The translations under genes were made by a program, and so were the position numbers. The notes under the pieces are model-generated. The model made no database searches and had not been told where the DNA came from. It saw nothing but the letters and a program-made list of their open reading frames with translations. A stretch of 64,000 bases of DNA from positions 434,001 through 498,000 of the forward strand of contig NZ_JADEXS020000001.1 of assembly GCF_015207005.2 (NCBI RefSeq), written 5' to 3'. Within the stretch, counting starts at the first letter, position 1, and each line of letters starts with the position of its first letter. Below are positions 62,304 through 64,000 of this stretch, piece by piece. The DNA is from Desmonostoc muscorum LEGE 12446 (lineage in GTDB: Bacteria > Cyanobacteriota > Cyanobacteriia > Cyanobacteriales > Nostocaceae).

Positions 62304-63674
62304 TCAAGAAAGTAAACGTTGCTGAAATTGCAAAGCTTTTTGAGTATCGGGAATTTGTGAGGCTAAAATTTTCACCAGTTCTGCACGAGAAATTTTTCCA
62401 GAAGACTTAAGAGCTTTTTGGACTAGAAACTTAGCTATTGGGCCAATTAAATCAGCTAACTCACGTTCGCACTTTTCCACAAATTCCTTGCTGATGAATT
62501 CAGATTCTTGGTTTGGGAAATTATTTGAGTTAATTGTAGAGCGATCGGATTTAACAGTCAATTCCTGGAGTAGAGTAGGTTTCTCTAATATAAATATTGT
62601 TTTCTTCCTAAAATCAATTTGTTGATTTCCTCGAAGATGAAGTGCCAATTGACTAATTAATTCTTCGCAGTTGGGCGCTGACGCTGCAACTTGTTGTAGT
62701 AATCTTGGGGCAACAGGACCGACAAATTCCAAGAGAATTTTTTCTAGGCGTTTGTAATTTTCTGGAGAGAGAATCGAAGCAGACGAATATCCAATTGAAG
62801 TTTGTTGAGGAAGTGAAGCTTGAGGCGGTTGTGTAAAAGATGCTTCTACTCTAGTATCGAGATGGTTAAGCGTCCGTAGAACTTCAGCGGCAGATTGATA
62901 GCGCTGTTTAAAATGGTGTAGCACCATCTTAGATAGCACAGATGCCAACTCAGAACTGACCTTAGCGTGATGCTGCCAAGAAATTTCTCCTGTATCTGGG
63001 TCTTCCTCAAAGCTTATGGGATGTAAACCTGTCAGCGCTTGGATAGCAATAATGCCCAAGGAATAAATATCACTGTTGGGGCGGGGCTTACCTTGCCCCT
63101 GTTCTGTAGACATGTATCCTGGAGTGCCAATAATAATGCTAGCCCCGGTGTGCCCTGGAACTGTAAGCAATTGAGTTTGCATTTGCTTGACTGCGCCAAA
63201 GTCAATCAGCACTAACTTACCGTCTTGTTGCCGCCTAATTATATTGTCCGGCTTGATATCTCGATGAATAACGTTGTGGCTGTGAATAAATTGCAGAATA
63301 CCCAATATTTGTTGGAGGAGTTCAATGACTCGATTTTCTGTCCAACGTTCATTGGGAGTCAGTTCTGCTTTGAGAGTATGCCCTTCAATGAAATCTTGCA
63401 CCAAGAAAAACTCTTGGTTGTGTTCAAAATAGGCTAAAAGCCGAGGGATTTGGTCATGGTTTCCCAGTTGTTCTAGTGTTTCTGCCTCACTGCTAAATAG
63501 CCGTCTGGCAGTTTCGAGAAATTCGGGGCTACGAGTGACAGGCTTAAGGTGTTTGACTACGCATTTCGGGAAACCTGGTCGGTGGGTGTCTTGGGCAATG
63601 TAGGTTTGACCGAACCCTCCTCCACCTAAAACTTGAAGGACTTGGTAACGTCCGTCTAATAACTGTCCTAACAT
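62304..63674 (-). CDS. Serine/threonine protein kinase with tandem C-terminal helical repeats
   Basis: This is a 456-residue cytoplasmic kinase. The glycine loop is GGGGFGQTY, the catalytic loop HRDIKPDNII, then DFGAVKQM and GTPGYMSTEQGQGK; the domain spans about residues 8-270. A Gln/Pro/Ser linker follows. The C-terminal region contains two similar helical units: KRLEKILLEFVGPVAPRLLQQVAASAPNCEELISQLA (about 308-345) and KCERELADLIGPIAKFLVQKALKSSGKISRAELVKILA (about 400-437). They match the DUF8082-like pattern, with a VGP/IGP-IA-LVQ-A core, seen in other bacterial signalling proteins. No membrane span is visible. The substrate is unknown. Confidence 0.9.
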   Translation of the reverse strand: MLGQLLDGRYQVLQVLGGGGFGQTYIAQDTHRPGFPKCVVKHLKPVTRSPEFLETARRLFSSEAETLEQLGNHDQIPRLLAYFEHNQEFFLVQDFIEGHTLKAELTPNERWTENRVIELLQQILGILQFIHSHNVIHRDIKPDNIIRRQQDGKLVLIDFGAVKQMQTQLLTVPGHTGASIIIGTPGYMSTEQGQGKPRPNSDIYSLGIIAIQALTGLHPISFEEDPDTGEISWQHHAKVSSELASVLSKMVLHHFKQRYQSAAEVLRTLNHLDTRVEASFTQPPQASLPQQTSIGYSSASILSPENYKRLEKILLEFVGPVAPRLLQQVAASAPNCEELISQLALHLRGNQQIDFRKKTIFILEKPTLLQELTVKSDRSTINSNNFPNQESEFISKEFVEKCERELADLIGPIAKFLVQKALKSSGKISRAELVKILASQIPDTQKALQFQQRLLS

Positions 63675-63834
63675 TGTGTCACTTGCCTAAGTCCTCAAAT
63701 TCATCTTGGCACAAGTACCAGCTTTGGCAAGGTCTGTTGAGAAAGAAAATGGGTAGTGCTGAAATTCCAAAGTTTTTTGAGGATGTTACTACAAGTTCAT
63801 GACTCCCTAAACTCCAGATCGGCTTGCCACTATA

Positions 63835-64000
63835 TTATTGTTGAAGCTTTAATTTCTGAGAAATTTGCACTGTCCCAATTTTTGAAGTACTTGCTTCTTG
63901 AGAAGCTATGGTAAATTTTCCTTGTGCAGTTTTATTTACAAAGTAGGTGATTCCCCTAAAGCTCAATTGATAGGTTACTGGTGCTAGAGGAACTTCCACC
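63835..64000 (-). CDS. Partial CDS at window edge, DUF4278-like C-terminus
   Basis: The minus-strand frame ending at the TAA (63835-63837) reads VEVPLAPVTYQLSFRGITYFVNKTAQGKFTIASQEAS and ends in QISQKLKLQQ. The YQLSFRGITYFV segment resembles the DUF4278 core (LSYRG--Y) of small cyanobacterial proteins. The start lies beyond the window. Only about 55 residues are visible, so the assignment is weak. Confidence 0.5.
   Translation of the reverse strand, partial: VEVPLAPVTYQLSFRGITYFVNKTAQGKFTIASQEASTSKIGTVQISQKLKLQQ

Overview
This is chromosomal DNA from a filamentous cyanobacterium, most likely a Nostoc/Anabaena relative. The evidence is the photosynthesis set (petM, ycf39, psbZ, nblA and an NblR-like regulator), frequent HIP1 octamers (GCGATCGC), cyanobacteria-specific families (Uma2, DUF3386, DUF2949, DUF6825-like, PEP-CTERM, VMAP-type NB-ARC protein, hybrid Ser/Thr kinases) and dense short intergenic repeats of the kind seen in Nostoc.

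Layout. 0.1-10.5 kb: short-chain dehydrogenase, hydantoinase-B-like protein, NB-ARC/TPR signalling ATPase, Uma2 nuclease, a ferritin-like diiron protein, an UppS-type prenyltransferase and a membrane-anchored PstS-like protein. 10.8-14.3 kb: a mobile-element island. An IS701/IS4-type element with perfect 23-bp ends is split by an intact IS5-type element, and next to it lies an IS200/IS605 element that has lost the 5' halves of both divergent genes (tnpA and tnpB). 14.3-21.6 kb: peroxiredoxin-fold/2OG-Fe(II) oxygenase fusion, alpha/beta hydrolase, AhpD-like protein, a three-gene ABC-2 exporter, DUF3386 and a LuxR-type regulator. 21.7-24.5 kb: accessory patch with a rolling-circle Rep-like HUH protein, an AlkB-like dioxygenase, a tandem structured repeat and a HigBA-like toxin-antitoxin pair. 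24.6-32.3 kb: housekeeping (pdxA, petM, ycf39, nadK, nblR-like, DUF192, DUF2949, class V aminotransferase). 32.3-43.5 kb: repeat-rich, with a folate/biopterin transporter, PEP-CTERM protein, anmK, glycosyltransferase, Ser/Thr kinase and nblA. 43.5-64 kb: PP2C phosphatase with an AarF/UbiB kinase, ABC-F ATPase, membrane Ser/Thr kinase, DUF433/DUF5615 pair, two Uma2 genes (one with a stop codon), a DHH-CBS-nucleotidyltransferase fusion, psbZ, ribH, tRNA-Gly(GCC), a ProA paralogue lacking its catalytic cysteine, a PhoD phosphatase and another Ser/Thr kinase.

How it fits together. Two players in phycobilisome degradation (an NblR-like regulator and NblA) lie about 14 kb apart. Three Ser/Thr kinases and one PP2C phosphatase make the right half rich in phospho-signalling. 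The most distinctive structural theme is repeat DNA entering genes: an inverted repeat of the intergenic type sits in frame inside hyuB and another inside anmK, a second repeat type forms the C-terminal tail of HyuB, and a decayed IS605-type right end seems to form the leader of psbZ. No CRISPR array, rRNA operon or complete defence island is visible. The best candidates for something undescribed are the Rep/AlkB-like/tandem-repeat patch and the cysteine-less peroxiredoxin fused to a prolyl-hydroxylase-like domain. Neither can be proven to be a system from this window alone.
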